Origin: Gallionella sp.
GTDB taxonomy: Bacteria > Pseudomonadota > Gammaproteobacteria > Burkholderiales > Gallionellaceae
Length of the DNA: 56,575 nt
Reading direction: 5' to 3'
Assembly: GCA_028688275.1 (NCBI GenBank)
Contig: JAQTYN010000020.1
Coordinates: forward strand, 1-56,575
The position numbers were made by a program, and so were the translations under genes. Each line of letters begins with the position of its first letter. The first letter of the stretch is position 1. The notes beneath the pieces were generated by a model that was not told the origin of the DNA, ran no database searches, and was given only the letters and a program-made list of their open reading frames with translations. Below, in pieces: positions 33,720-42,400 of this stretch.

Positions 33720-34207
33720 TTGTAATTAGTCCTGTACCCCGTTGCCGTCACAGTCAAACCTTGCGGCGCGGTCACGGTCACATCAATTTGCACAGCACTA
33801 CCTGCGGCAATACCGTTCCAAACCCCTTGCGGTACAACTGCGACGGTAGCGTTGTAATTGGGTAATACTGCTGAGGCAGATGTGGGGTCATTCAAGGAAA
33901 AAATACCAGAAGTGCTAAATCCGTTGTAATCACTGATGATGTGATAACCAGAAGCGCGATTCGCCTGTGTGACAGCCACATTTACAGCACCCGATGCGGG
34001 CGAGAAATCTTGCAATTCAATTTCTTCTAACAAGGAATACGCGGCAGTAATAGCCTGTTTGCGCAATAGGGGATCGGCACTGCCACGGGTCGTTTGGTTC
34101 ATCACCAACAATATACCCGCCAGCGCGACACTGACGATCACGATAAACATGATCAATTCGACCAAACTCACGCCATGTTGATTTTTGCGCTGATTAAGGA
34201 TGTACAT
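33716..34207 (-). CDS. mshD: MshD-like minor prepilin
   Basis: 163 residues from the ATG at 34207, which gives a normal short leader (MYILNQRKNQHG) before VSLVELIMFIVIVSVALAGI; the open frame extends to a TTG at 34231. The body (LLRKQAITAAYSLLEEIELQ) fits the PilV/MshD family. It overlaps the upstream prepilin gene by 14 bp and the mshO start by four. Confidence 0.78.
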   Translation of the reverse strand: MYILNQRKNQHGVSLVELIMFIVIVSVALAGILLVMNQTTRGSADPLLRKQAITAAYSLLEEIELQDFSPASGAVNVAVTQANRASGYHIISDYNGFSTSGIFSLNDPTSASAVLPNYNATVAVVPQGVWNGIAAGSAVQIDVTVTAPQGLTVTATGYRTNYK

Positions 34208-34655
34208 AACCTGTCTCCGCTTCAACCACAATAGTCGTGGTCATGCCGCCCCCTGTCACCGCGATGCTCTGAGCAGCACTAGGTCGCCCGATTGCATCAA
34301 AGGTAAAACTGGCATTCGCGACGACAATACCACTGGGAGCAGTGATCTCGTACTTTGCGCCACCACTTAAAGACGGCACATTGGCACTACAAGGGCTTAA
34401 CCCGACAGGCGCAAGCGTAAGTCCAAGCGTATTGTTGCCCGTAATATTGACACAAACGGTATGGTGCTGCGCAATGGCGATCTTTTGCGCGTAACGCAAG
34501 GAAGCCTGAACTTGATCGGAAAATCCGCGTGATTGGAAAACACTGCTGCCCAAAAAACGCGGTGCGGCATAGGCTGCCAACACACCAACGATCACCATCG
34601 TCATAATTAACTCGACTAAGGTAAAGCCTCGGTTCCTATGTGATAATCGAGCCAT
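34194..34655 (-). CDS. mshC: MshC-like minor prepilin (GspH/FimT type)
   Basis: 153 residues from the ATG at 34655, giving the leader MARLSHRNRG then FTLVELIMTMVIVGVLAAYA. A longer start at 34766 has a better ribosome-binding site (GAAGG, 8 bases) but would give a 46-residue leader, unusual for prepilins; the true start is open. The body (QVQASLRYAQKIAIAQHHTV, ITGNNTLGL) is of the GspH/FimT/MshC pattern. It is the first gene of the minor-pilin series, with a candidate promoter at 34787-34814. The genes mshA, mshB and the assembly ATPase are not next to it; a divergent DUF2062 gene stands there. Confidence 0.75.
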   Translation of the reverse strand: MARLSHRNRGFTLVELIMTMVIVGVLAAYAAPRFLGSSVFQSRGFSDQVQASLRYAQKIAIAQHHTVCVNITGNNTLGLTLAPVGLSPCSANVPSLSGGAKYEITAPSGIVVANASFTFDAIGRPSAAQSIAVTGGGMTTTIVVEAETGYVHP

Positions 34656-34786
34656 TAAAACGACATTGTCTGAAAGCTCCGTGACACATAACTTGCGTGA
34701 GCCCTCGCTAGCACACTGCTTCAGTGCCTGTTGGTTCGTGATAATTTGGCTTGTGGTGAGATGCATTTCAAAAGCCTTCAAAACAG

Positions 34787-34814
34787 AATTTATCTAGTCT
34801 TGGTAGTGTAGCAA
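34787..34814 (-). promoter_or_regulatory. Candidate sigma-70 promoter of the minor-pilin genes
   Basis: On the minus strand TTGCTA (34809-34814) and TAAATT (34787-34792) are separated by 16 bases. A transcript would start near 34780, upstream of both possible mshC starts. Confidence 0.4.
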
Positions 34815-34906
34815 AATCCCTCTATCGCAGGCGATAAAATATAGTGTGACCGAATTCCACTCAATTCAGCACAAAATTACACTGCCCGAGTACGCTAGAA
34901 TACGCC

Positions 34907-35446
34907 ATGCGAAAATTCTTCCAGCGGCACTTACCCGATTCTGCACGTGTACAGCAACGCTTCCCACCTTGGTTGCGCGGTTTTCATCACCCGAATTTGT
35001 GGCATCTCCATCGACGCTCAGTCGCTGGGGGCGTGGCAGTTGGATTATTTTGTGGCTTGATACCAGGTCCGTTGCAAATGATAGGGGCGGCAGGCGGGGC
35101 AGTATTATGCCGCGTAAATATCGCCGTCGCCGTATTGAGTACGCTTTATACCAATCCCGTGACCATTGTACCGCTGTACTGGGTCGCCTATCAAATCGGC
35201 GCGTGGCTGACGGGTGCACCACCCCTACCCCATTTGTCCGACTCGGCACTACCTGAGTTACACTGGCATAGCTGGATGACCGAACTCGCGCGATGGCTAG
35301 GGCAATTAGGCAAACCTTTGTTTATCGGTCTGCCCTTGCTGGGAATAAGTTTGGCGATACTGGGCTATGTGATCGTGCGACTCTTCTGGCGCATCGGCGT
35401 GATCTGGCAATGGCGCAAGCGAAAATTGCGACGCGGGACGACCTGA
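34907..35446 (+). CDS. DUF2062-domain membrane protein
   Basis: 179 residues (MRKFFQRHLPDSARVQQRFP start). NLWHLHRRSVAGGVAVGLFC and PGPLQMIGAAGGAVLCRVNI form the characteristic DUF2062 core, followed by YTNPVTIVPLYWVAYQIGAW. Two to three membrane helices are evident, with a further one near the C-terminus (LPLLGISLAILGYVIVRLF). Function is unknown; neighbours of the family in other genomes often include competence or lipid-A related genes, which is only a hint. The start has no visible ribosome-binding site and a TAGAAT hexamer lies just six bases before the ATG, so the mRNA may be nearly leaderless. Confidence 0.8.
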   Translation: MRKFFQRHLPDSARVQQRFPPWLRGFHHPNLWHLHRRSVAGGVAVGLFCGLIPGPLQMIGAAGGAVLCRVNIAVAVLSTLYTNPVTIVPLYWVAYQIGAWLTGAPPLPHLSDSALPELHWHSWMTELARWLGQLGKPLFIGLPLLGISLAILGYVIVRLFWRIGVIWQWRKRKLRRGTT

Positions 35447-35465
35447 TGGCGCGTGCTATGGAAAC

Positions 35466-35597
35466 GCTGATTAAATCCGTTCGCACTGAGCCGTGAGCTT
35501 GTCGAACGGTCGAAGGCTGGGCGGATTTAACACACTGATTTTTAAATCTTCCGTTCATGGTTCGACAGGCTATCCACGAACGGAAGATTTAATCAGC
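35466..35597. repeat. Inverted pair of GAGCTTGTCGAA palindromic units (BIME-like)
   Basis: Unit 1 (35469-35530) has GATTAAATCCG and GCGGATTTAA arms. Unit 2 (35542-35592), in reverse, has TTAAATCTTCCGTTC and GAACGGAAGATTTAA arms. The whole is framed by CGCTGATTAAATC and GATTTAATCAGCG. It resembles the pair at 26599-26724, including the CC versus CTTCC variation of the arms. Confidence 0.8.
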
Positions 35598-35645
35598 GTC
35601 TCGCTATCTTTACCGAATTACCTCTCGCCCTATTTAATCTACAAG

Positions 35646-35672
35646 TTACGTGAACGTACTTTATGCTAGAAT
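35646..35672 (+). promoter_or_regulatory. Candidate promoter of typA
   Basis: An extended -10 element, TGCTAGAAT (hexamer 35667-35672), has a weak -35-like TTACGT at 35646-35651. It overlaps an upstream in-frame ATG (35663), which argues that translation starts at 35705 instead. Confidence 0.45.
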
Positions 35673-35704
35673 GCGCCCCCTTTTCATCTAGCAAGGCTGT
35701 TTCC

Positions 35705-37519
35705 ATGTCCCGCCAACAACTTCGTAATATCGCCATCATCGCCCACGTTGACCATGGCAAGACCACACTGGTCGATAAACTGCTCAGTCAAGCAGGTACT
35801 TTTTCCGCACGTCAACAAGTCGCTGAACGCGTCATGGATAACAACGATCTGGAAAAAGAGCGTGGTATTACCATTTTGGCGAAAAACTGCGCCGTGTTTT
35901 ATCAAGACACCCACATCAACATCGTCGACACCCCAGGCCATGCCGACTTCGGCGGCGAAGTAGAACGCGTGTTGGGCATGGTTGACGGCGTATTGCTGTT
36001 GGTCGATGCCGTAGAAGGTCCGATGCCACAAACGCGCTTTGTCACGAAAAAGGCCTTGGCATTAGGTTTGCGCCCTATCGTGGTGATTAACAAAGTCGAT
36101 CGCCCTGGCGCACGTCCTGATTGGGTGATTAACCAAACTTTTGATTTGTTTGATAAATTGGGTGCAACCGACGATCAACTGGATTTCCCTGTGGTCTATG
36201 CTTCTGCATTGAATGGCTACGCCATGTTGGATTTGGAAAAACCTAGCACCAATATGCTGCCTTTGTTGGATGCGGTGTTGCAACATGTTCCAGCACCTGA
36301 TGCCGATGTCGAAGCCCCTTTGCAATTACAAATTTCCGCGCTGGATTATTCCAACTTCGTCGGTCGTATCGGCGTAGGTCGTATCCGTCGTGGCACGATC
36401 AAGCCAGGCCAAGAAGTGATGGTAATGAATGGCGACAAAGCACCTAAACGTGCGCGCATCAATCAGGTCATGGGTTTCCGTGGCATTGAGCGCGTTTTGC
36501 TGGAAGAAGCCAGCGCGGGCGACATCATTTTGATTAACGGGATTGAAGAAATCGGTATTGGCGTGACTATCGCCGACTTCAACAAACCTGAAGCCTTGCC
36601 TATGCCTAAAGTCGATGAACCGACTTTGACCATGAACTTGATGGTCAATACCTCACCTTTGTGCGGTCAAGAAGGCAAATTTATCACTAGCCGCCAAATC
36701 CGCGACCGTTTGAACAAAGAATTACTGGTCAACGTGGCGTTGCGTGTGGAAGACACCGACAACACCGACGTGTTCTTGTTGTCGGGTCGTGGCGAATTGC
36801 ATCTGACGATTTTGTTGGAAACCATGCGCCGCGAAGGTTTCGAGATGGGCGTGGGCAAACCGCGTGTGGTGTATCGCGAAATCAACGGCGCAAAATGCGA
36901 ACCGTTTGAAATGTTGACCGTTGATGTGGAAGACACCAACCAAGGCGCGGTGATGGAAGAATTGGGTCGTCGTCGTGGCGATTTGCAAGATATGCAGCCT
37001 GATGGTCATGGTCGCGTGCGTTTGGAATACTTGATTCCTGCGCGTGGTTTGATTGGTTTCCAATCTGAATTTATGACTCTGACACGCGGCACAGGCATCA
37101 TGGCGCACGTGTTTGATGACTACGGTCCTGTCAAAGCCGACATGCCTAGCCGTCGCAATGGGGTGTTGATTTCATCCGAACCAGGTGAAGCCGTGGCTTA
37201 CGCCTTGTGGAAATTGGAAGATCGTGGTCGCATGATCGTTGTTCCAGGCGACAAATTGTACGAAGGCATGATTATCGGCATACACAGCCGTGACAACGAT
37301 TTGATCGTCAACCCCATCAAGGGCAAACAACTGACCAACGTGCGCGCATCGGGAACCGATGAAGCCGTGCGTTTGACTCCACCTGTCCGCCTGACACTGG
37401 AATCCGCTGTCGAATTTATTGACGATGATGAATTGGTTGAAATCACCCCACTATCCATTCGCGTACGCAAACGCTTCCTGACCGAAAACGAACGCAAACG
37501 CGTGGGACGTAGCATGTAA
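35705..37519 (+). CDS. typA: Ribosome-associated translational GTPase TypA/BipA
   Basis: 604 residues from the ATG at 35705 (AAGG site 9 bases before; N-terminus [20 protein letters not shown] as in the family). G1 AHVDHGKT, G2 region RGITI, G3 [13 protein letters not shown]4 [11 protein letters not shown]5 SALNGYA. Domains II, III and V follow, then the BipA-specific C-terminal domain ([39 protein letters not shown]). It is a ribosome-assembly and stress GTPase. Single gene with its own promoter and terminator. Confidence 0.97.
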   Translation: MSRQQLRNIAIIAHVDHGKTTLVDKLLSQAGTFSARQQVAERVMDNNDLEKERGITILAKNCAVFYQDTHINIVDTPGHADFGGEVERVLGMVDGVLLLVDAVEGPMPQTRFVTKKALALGLRPIVVINKVDRPGARPDWVINQTFDLFDKLGATDDQLDFPVVYASALNGYAMLDLEKPSTNMLPLLDAVLQHVPAPDADVEAPLQLQISALDYSNFVGRIGVGRIRRGTIKPGQEVMVMNGDKAPKRARINQVMGFRGIERVLLEEASAGDIILINGIEEIGIGVTIADFNKPEALPMPKVDEPTLTMNLMVNTSPLCGQEGKFITSRQIRDRLNKELLVNVALRVEDTDNTDVFLLSGRGELHLTILLETMRREGFEMGVGKPRVVYREINGAKCEPFEMLTVDVEDTNQGAVMEELGRRRGDLQDMQPDGHGRVRLEYLIPARGLIGFQSEFMTLTRGTGIMAHVFDDYGPVKADMPSRRNGVLISSEPGEAVAYALWKLEDRGRMIVVPGDKLYEGMIIGIHSRDNDLIVNPIKGKQLTNVRASGTDEAVRLTPPVRLTLESAVEFIDDDELVEITPLSIRVRKRFLTENERKRVGRSM

Positions 37520-37541
37520 TCGTCACACTGGTTTCACCCCC

Positions 37542-37575
37542 AAAAAGACAGCTAGATGCTGTCTTTTTGGTTTTT
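37542..37575 (+). terminator. Rho-independent terminator of typA
   Basis: The stem AAAAAGACAGC / GCTGTCTTTTT (37542-37552 and 37558-37568) is followed by GGTTTTT. It lies 22 bp behind the typA stop. Confidence 0.88.
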
Positions 37576-37738
37576 AACGGGGTATTTGTCCACAGCGTTC
37601 GGTCACCGCCATCACTGTGCGGTCGGGGGCAACCGTATGATGAAAAAACACCAACATTTTGATCCAGTTTGTCTATGATTTTTCAGCCCGCCGACTATAA
37701 TGCTGCGCCAGCAGGCGATCACGTACCGTTTCCAGCAG
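37574..37738 (-). pseudogene. Decayed tyrosine-recombinase (integron-integrase-like) N-terminal fragment
   Basis: On the minus strand one frame reads LLETVRDRLLAQHYSRRAEK then S-stop-TNWIKMLVFFHHTVAPD, ending in a stop at 37574-37576. The pattern LLxxVRDRLxxxHYSxRTExxYxxWIxxFxxFH is the SAM-like N-terminal domain of integron integrases and related XerC-like recombinases. An in-frame TAG (37673-37675) stands where the family has Tyr. After FFHH the sequence no longer fits, and the catalytic domain is absent. Its 5' side runs into the palindromic element at 37741. It is too short to have been predicted as an ORF. Confidence 0.6.
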
Positions 37739-37740
37739 CC

Positions 37741-37901
37741 AGCAATTCTCATTTTGACTAAACAGAAGGCTTTTGTGGGTACGAATTTATTCGTACATCG
37801 CCTGAAAGGGCGAAGAATGAGGGATAAATTGGTCGATTTTCACCTTGTTCTCGCGCAATGGTACGAATAAATTCGTACCCACGGTCAAAATGAGAATTGC
37901 T
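37741..37901. repeat. Nested palindromic element
   Basis: Outer arms: AGCAATTCTCATTTTGAC (37741-37758) and its exact complement at 37884-37901. Inner arms: GTGGGTACGAATTTATTCG then TAC (37775-37796) and the complementary copy at 37861-37882. Each inner arm is itself a palindrome (GTACGAAT-2-ATTCGTAC). The loop of 64 bp has no ORF. The remaining sequence up to 38109 holds a further inverted repeat (AAACAGAAC 38008-38016, GTTCTGTTT 38041-38049) and a GTTAGGC at 38057-38063. Confidence 0.8.
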
Positions 37902-38109
37902 GTCCAGAAGCATGGGTGCGTGGGGTGCTGAGTTAGCAGGAGAGGGCGACATGTTTCAATTTCGATGTATTTTTAAATCATAGGGTTACGGTATGACAGG
38001 ACATCTTAAACAGAACACGCCACTTACTTATACAGAAGAAGTTCTGTTTGTTTTACGTTAGGCACGCCCGCAATCCATCAGGCGATTAAATAATTTTTGA
38101 GCTAAGAAA

Positions 38110-39012
38110 ATGTCAACATCCTCTAACGCTTTCACCCTAAAGATAAAACAAGAGCACATTATTCCGTTCAGACAACTTTCGCGAGATGACAAAGAATATG
38201 GAGAGTTATTTAAAGGCTATGGAGACGATGATTATTATCTTCACAGTTCTCCAGACTACTATATTCAAATTATTATCCATGATTTTTGTCGGGCGCATGA
38301 ACTTGTGGGGCTTGAATATATTAACGAGCCCTATGTCATTTTAGATTCAGAATCAATTAGAAAGGCCATATATGCTTTATCGTATATGTTGAATTTCTTT
38401 GAAAGTAAACCCGAGGAAACTGCCGAGTTCTTGAATGGAAATTGGTTCAGCAAGGAAATTTCCAAAATTATGGGGCTTAATCTGGATGAACTATATCAAT
38501 GGGACCGTGATGAAGGGAGCTTCTATGAGCTTGTTGCATATATAAGAAACCAACTTAATCTACTTGAAAGTGCGTTGACAACGAATTGTTTCATCCTTTC
38601 GATACTACATGATTGTGATAATGACTGGGTAGACTGGATAAATAAACGTCAGGCACCAAAGAAACCGTATTCAAAAGAACTTTTGAATGAAGTTGAAAGA
38701 ATTTTGGAGCAAGGTATTAATTACGATGCAGTGCCATTTCAGTGTCCTAAACCTGACTCCATGACGTTTGGAGCTGCGAGAGAATGGTATCTCAAAATGG
38801 TGAGCACGCTACCTGATTTGGTTAAAGATATAACTGATTATCAAAAGAAAATTGTTGCTGAACTGGAAATGAAAAATACAATGCGGAAAGCTGCAATTAT
38901 TTCGTTATACGACCCACACTTGGCTCCAGCATTTTTCACATCATTCCAATTGCCTTCAATTGATGACTTGCTGCTAGAACAGGCACCTCGTAAAAACAAG
39001 GGGATAGAATAG
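38110..39012 (+). CDS. Hypothetical protein, AT-rich, probably acquired
   Basis: 300 residues, not recognised. No signal peptide or membrane helix. It is acidic and rich in aromatic residues (DKEYGELFKGYGDDDYYLHS; DWVDWINKRQAPKKPY), with a mostly helical middle (SIRKAIYALSYMLNFFESKP) and a helical C-terminal region. Codon use is clearly more AT-rich than its neighbours, a sign of horizontal transfer. It is flanked by CACTTACTTA direct repeats (38021-38030 and 39055-39064) and by palindromic elements on both sides, with a recombinase remnant upstream. No strong ribosome-binding site (AAGAAA). Function unknown; a phage-defence or cargo role is possible by context only. Confidence 0.7.
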   Translation: MSTSSNAFTLKIKQEHIIPFRQLSRDDKEYGELFKGYGDDDYYLHSSPDYYIQIIIHDFCRAHELVGLEYINEPYVILDSESIRKAIYALSYMLNFFESKPEETAEFLNGNWFSKEISKIMGLNLDELYQWDRDEGSFYELVAYIRNQLNLLESALTTNCFILSILHDCDNDWVDWINKRQAPKKPYSKELLNEVERILEQGINYDAVPFQCPKPDSMTFGAAREWYLKMVSTLPDLVKDITDYQKKIVAELEMKNTMRKAAIISLYDPHLAPAFFTSFQLPSIDDLLLEQAPRKNKGIE

Positions 39013-39048
39013 ATATGACATCACTAGAGCAAAATAGGTGTCAGGTCT

Positions 39049-39264
39049 GAATGGCACTTACTTAAGCCAAATCATCGGCAAACTCCCTCCCCTTCAAGGG
39101 GAGGGTTGGGGTGGGGATGGGGTGTGTGCAGAGAACGAACCCATCCCCATCCTAGCCTTCCCCTTGAAGGGGAAGGAACGGTAGTTCAGCCCGCTTTTAG
39201 AGGATGGTGAAAAAATGTTAATCCGTGCCGCATCGGGGGTTTTGAGCTTAAGTAAGTGCCATTC
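39049..39264. repeat. 216-bp element with 19-bp perfect inverted repeats
   Basis: The arms GAATGGCACTTACTTAAGC (39049-39067) and its complement (39246-39264) frame a second palindrome (CCCTCCCCTTCAAGGGGAGG at 39083 and TTCCCCTTGAAGGGGAAGG near 39158), itself a known kind of dispersed repeat. CAGGTCT stands directly left (39042-39048) and four bases right (39269-39275), like a 7-bp target duplication. No ORF inside. The sequence to 39408 shows nothing else. Confidence 0.75.
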
Positions 39265-39408
39265 GGGGCAGGTCTCACATTCCAACATTTTCTGTTAAAA
39301 ATCTAGGGGCAGCGCGTAAGGTGAATTCGCCGCAAGGCAATACACCGTTTTGCATCTCTAACGGTGGGTTGCAGTGCCCCCAAGTTTGAACCGTGCGCAT
39401 GGCACACG

Positions 39409-42400
39409 CTACGCTTTTACCTTTCTCCCCTGCGCCCACGCAAACAACACGGGAATCACCAATAAAGTCAAAATCGCGGAGGAAATCATGCCGCCGACCA
39501 TGGGGGCGGCGATGCGGCGCATGACTTCGGAGCCTGTGCCGTGACTCCATAAAATCGGTAGCAGCCCTGCCATGATGGCGACCACGGTCATCATTTTGGG
39601 GCGGACGCGTTCGACTGCGCCGCTGAAAATGGCGGTGTAGAGGTCGGCGCGGGTGGGGGTTCGACCTTCGATGCGGCATTTTTCCTGTTGTGCGTCCCAT
39701 GCGTGGTTGAGGTAAATCAGCATAATCACGCCCGTTTCGGCCGCCACGCCTGCTAGTGCAATAAAGCCGACGGCAACCGCCACCGACAGGTTATAACCCA
39801 AGCCCCACATCAGCCACACCCCGCCGACCAGCGCGAACGGCACGGACAGCATGACGATAAGACTATCCCCGACGCGGCGGAAATTGAGATACAGCAGCAG
39901 GGAAATTATCAATAAAGTCAAAGGAATGACGATTTTCATGCGGGCGGCGGCGCGTTCCATGTATTCAAATTGCCCGCTCCACGTGGCGTAATAGCCTGCG
40001 GGGAATTTGACTTGTTCGGCGACGGCTTTGCGAGCATCGGCGATGTACGAACCGAGGTCGCGCCCGCGCACATCGACGTAAATGTACGCGGACAGCAGGG
40101 CATTTTCGGTGCGGATGGCGGGCGCGCCCTTGCTGATGCTGATGGTGGCGAGTTGCCCTAAGGGAATCATCGCGCCGTCGGGGGTGGTCACCAAGACTTC
40201 GCGGGCGATGTCTTGCGGGGTACTGCGCAGGGCGCGGGGGTAGCGCACGTTGACCCCGAAGCGTTCCAATCCTTCCACCGTGGTCGTCACATTTTCGCCG
40301 CCCAAAGCGGTGGCAATCACGTCTTGAATGTCGCCGACGCTCAACCCATAGCGCGCCAAGGCGAGGCGGTCGGGTTCGATATTCAGATACAGCCCACCCG
40401 ACACGCGCTCGGCAAACGCGCTGCTCGTCCCTGGCACGGCGCGCACCACACGTTCGATTTCTTTGGCGAGGCGTTCCATTTCGTCCAGATTTTTGCCAAA
40501 CACTTTGATGCCTATCGGCGTGCGGATGCCCGTCGCCAGCATGTCGATGCGCGCTTTAATCGGCATCGTCCACGAGTTCGCCACCCCTGGGATTTGCAGA
40601 GTCTTGTCCATTTCGGCGATGAGTTGGTCGATGGTCAAGCCTTTGCGCCATTGCTCTTCGGGCTTTAACACGATGACGGTTTCAAACATTTCCAAGGGTG
40701 CGGGGTCAGTGGCAGTTTGCGCCCGCCCCGCCTTGCCCAACACCTGCGCCACTTCGGGGAAGGATTTGATGAGCTTGTTTTGCGTTTGCAACAACTCCGC
40801 CGCTTTGGTCACGGACATCGCGGGCAAAGAAGTCGGCATATACAACAATGTGCCTTCGTTCAACGTCGGCATAAATTCACTGCCAAGGTGCGAGGCTGGG
40901 TAAAACGTGATTGCCAACACCGCCACGGCAATCGCCAAAGTGGTTTTTTGATAGCGCAGCACGCCGTGGATCAGCGGGCGGTAGCAGAAAATCAAAAATC
41001 GATTCAAGGGATTACGCGCTTCGGGCAGGATATTGCCGCGAATAAACAGCAGCATCAGCACAGGCACGAGGGTGACGGACAATATCGCCGCGCCCGCCAT
41101 GGCGAAAGTTTTGGTGAAGGCTAATGGCGCGAACAAGCGACCTTCTTGCGATTCCAATGTAAACACAGGCAGGAAAGATACCGTGATGATTAACAACGAG
41201 AAAAATAGCGATGGGCCGACTTCTTTGCAGGCGGAGAGGATGGCTTGGGCACGAGCAGAGAGCTCACCGTTCGCCTCATTTCGCACGCCATTGCTGTAAC
41301 TCCCCTCGCCCGCAAGCGGGAGAGGGGTGGGGGGAGAGGGCAACCCCTCCCGTGAATCAGATGCTTGCCCTCTCCCTAACCCTCTCCCACGGGTGGGAGA
41401 GGGGACTGAAGCATTGTCATGATCCAACCGTTCCAAATGCTTATGCGCATTTTCGATCATCACAATCGCGGCATCGACCATCGCGCCCATGGCAATCGCA
41501 ATACCACCTAGGCTCATCATATTGGCGTTCATGCCTAACAAACGCATGGCGATAAAGGCAATGAGTATGCCGACGGGCAGCATGATGATGGCGACCAGCG
41601 CGCTGCGGGCGTGCATCAAAAACACAAAACACACCAGCGCGACGATGAGGCTTTCTTCCAACAGCGTGCTTTTGAGCGTGGCAATCGCCCGATGAATCAG
41701 CTCGGAACGGTCATAAACCGCTTGAATACTCACTCCATCGGGTAAACCCGCCGCGACTTCTTTCAATTTATTTTTTACATTTTCAATGACTTGCAGCGCA
41801 TTTTGTCCGTAGCGCGCAATCGCGATACCTGATACCACTTCGCCTTCACCATTCAATTCCGCCATGCCGCGCCGTTCGTCCGCGCCTTTTTCCACGCGAG
41901 CGACTTCGCGCAACAACACGGGCGTGCCGTTGGCGGTTTTCAGCACCAAGTTTTCCAAATCCGCGATGCCGCGCAAATAGCCTTTGCCGCGCACCATGTA
42001 CTCGGTTTCCGCCATTTCCAACACCCGCCCGCCCACGTCGCGATTGGAATCACGGATAATTTGGGAAACTCGACTGAGCGGAATGCCGTAAGCGCGCAGC
42101 TTAATCGGGTCAACCGTCACTTGATATTGCGACACAAAACCGCCAATCGAGGCGACTTCCGCCACGCCGCCCGCCTTGGTCAGTTGATAGCGCAAATACC
42201 AATCTTGCATCGTGCGCAACTCCGCCAAATTATGCTTGGCACTTTGCAGCACATATTGAAACACCCAACCCACGCCCGTGGCATCGGGACCGAGTTGCGG
42301 CGACACGCCTTTAGGCAAGCGACCGCCCAAGCCGTTGAGATATTCCAACACCCTAGAGCGCGCCCAATAAATGTCGGTGTCGTCTTCAAAAATCACATAC

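Noticed and set aside
38057..38063. GTTAGGC as proof of an attC site
   Set aside because: A seven-base match alone is weak and the partner GCCTAAC is not found upstream; kept only as part of a tentative cassette idea.
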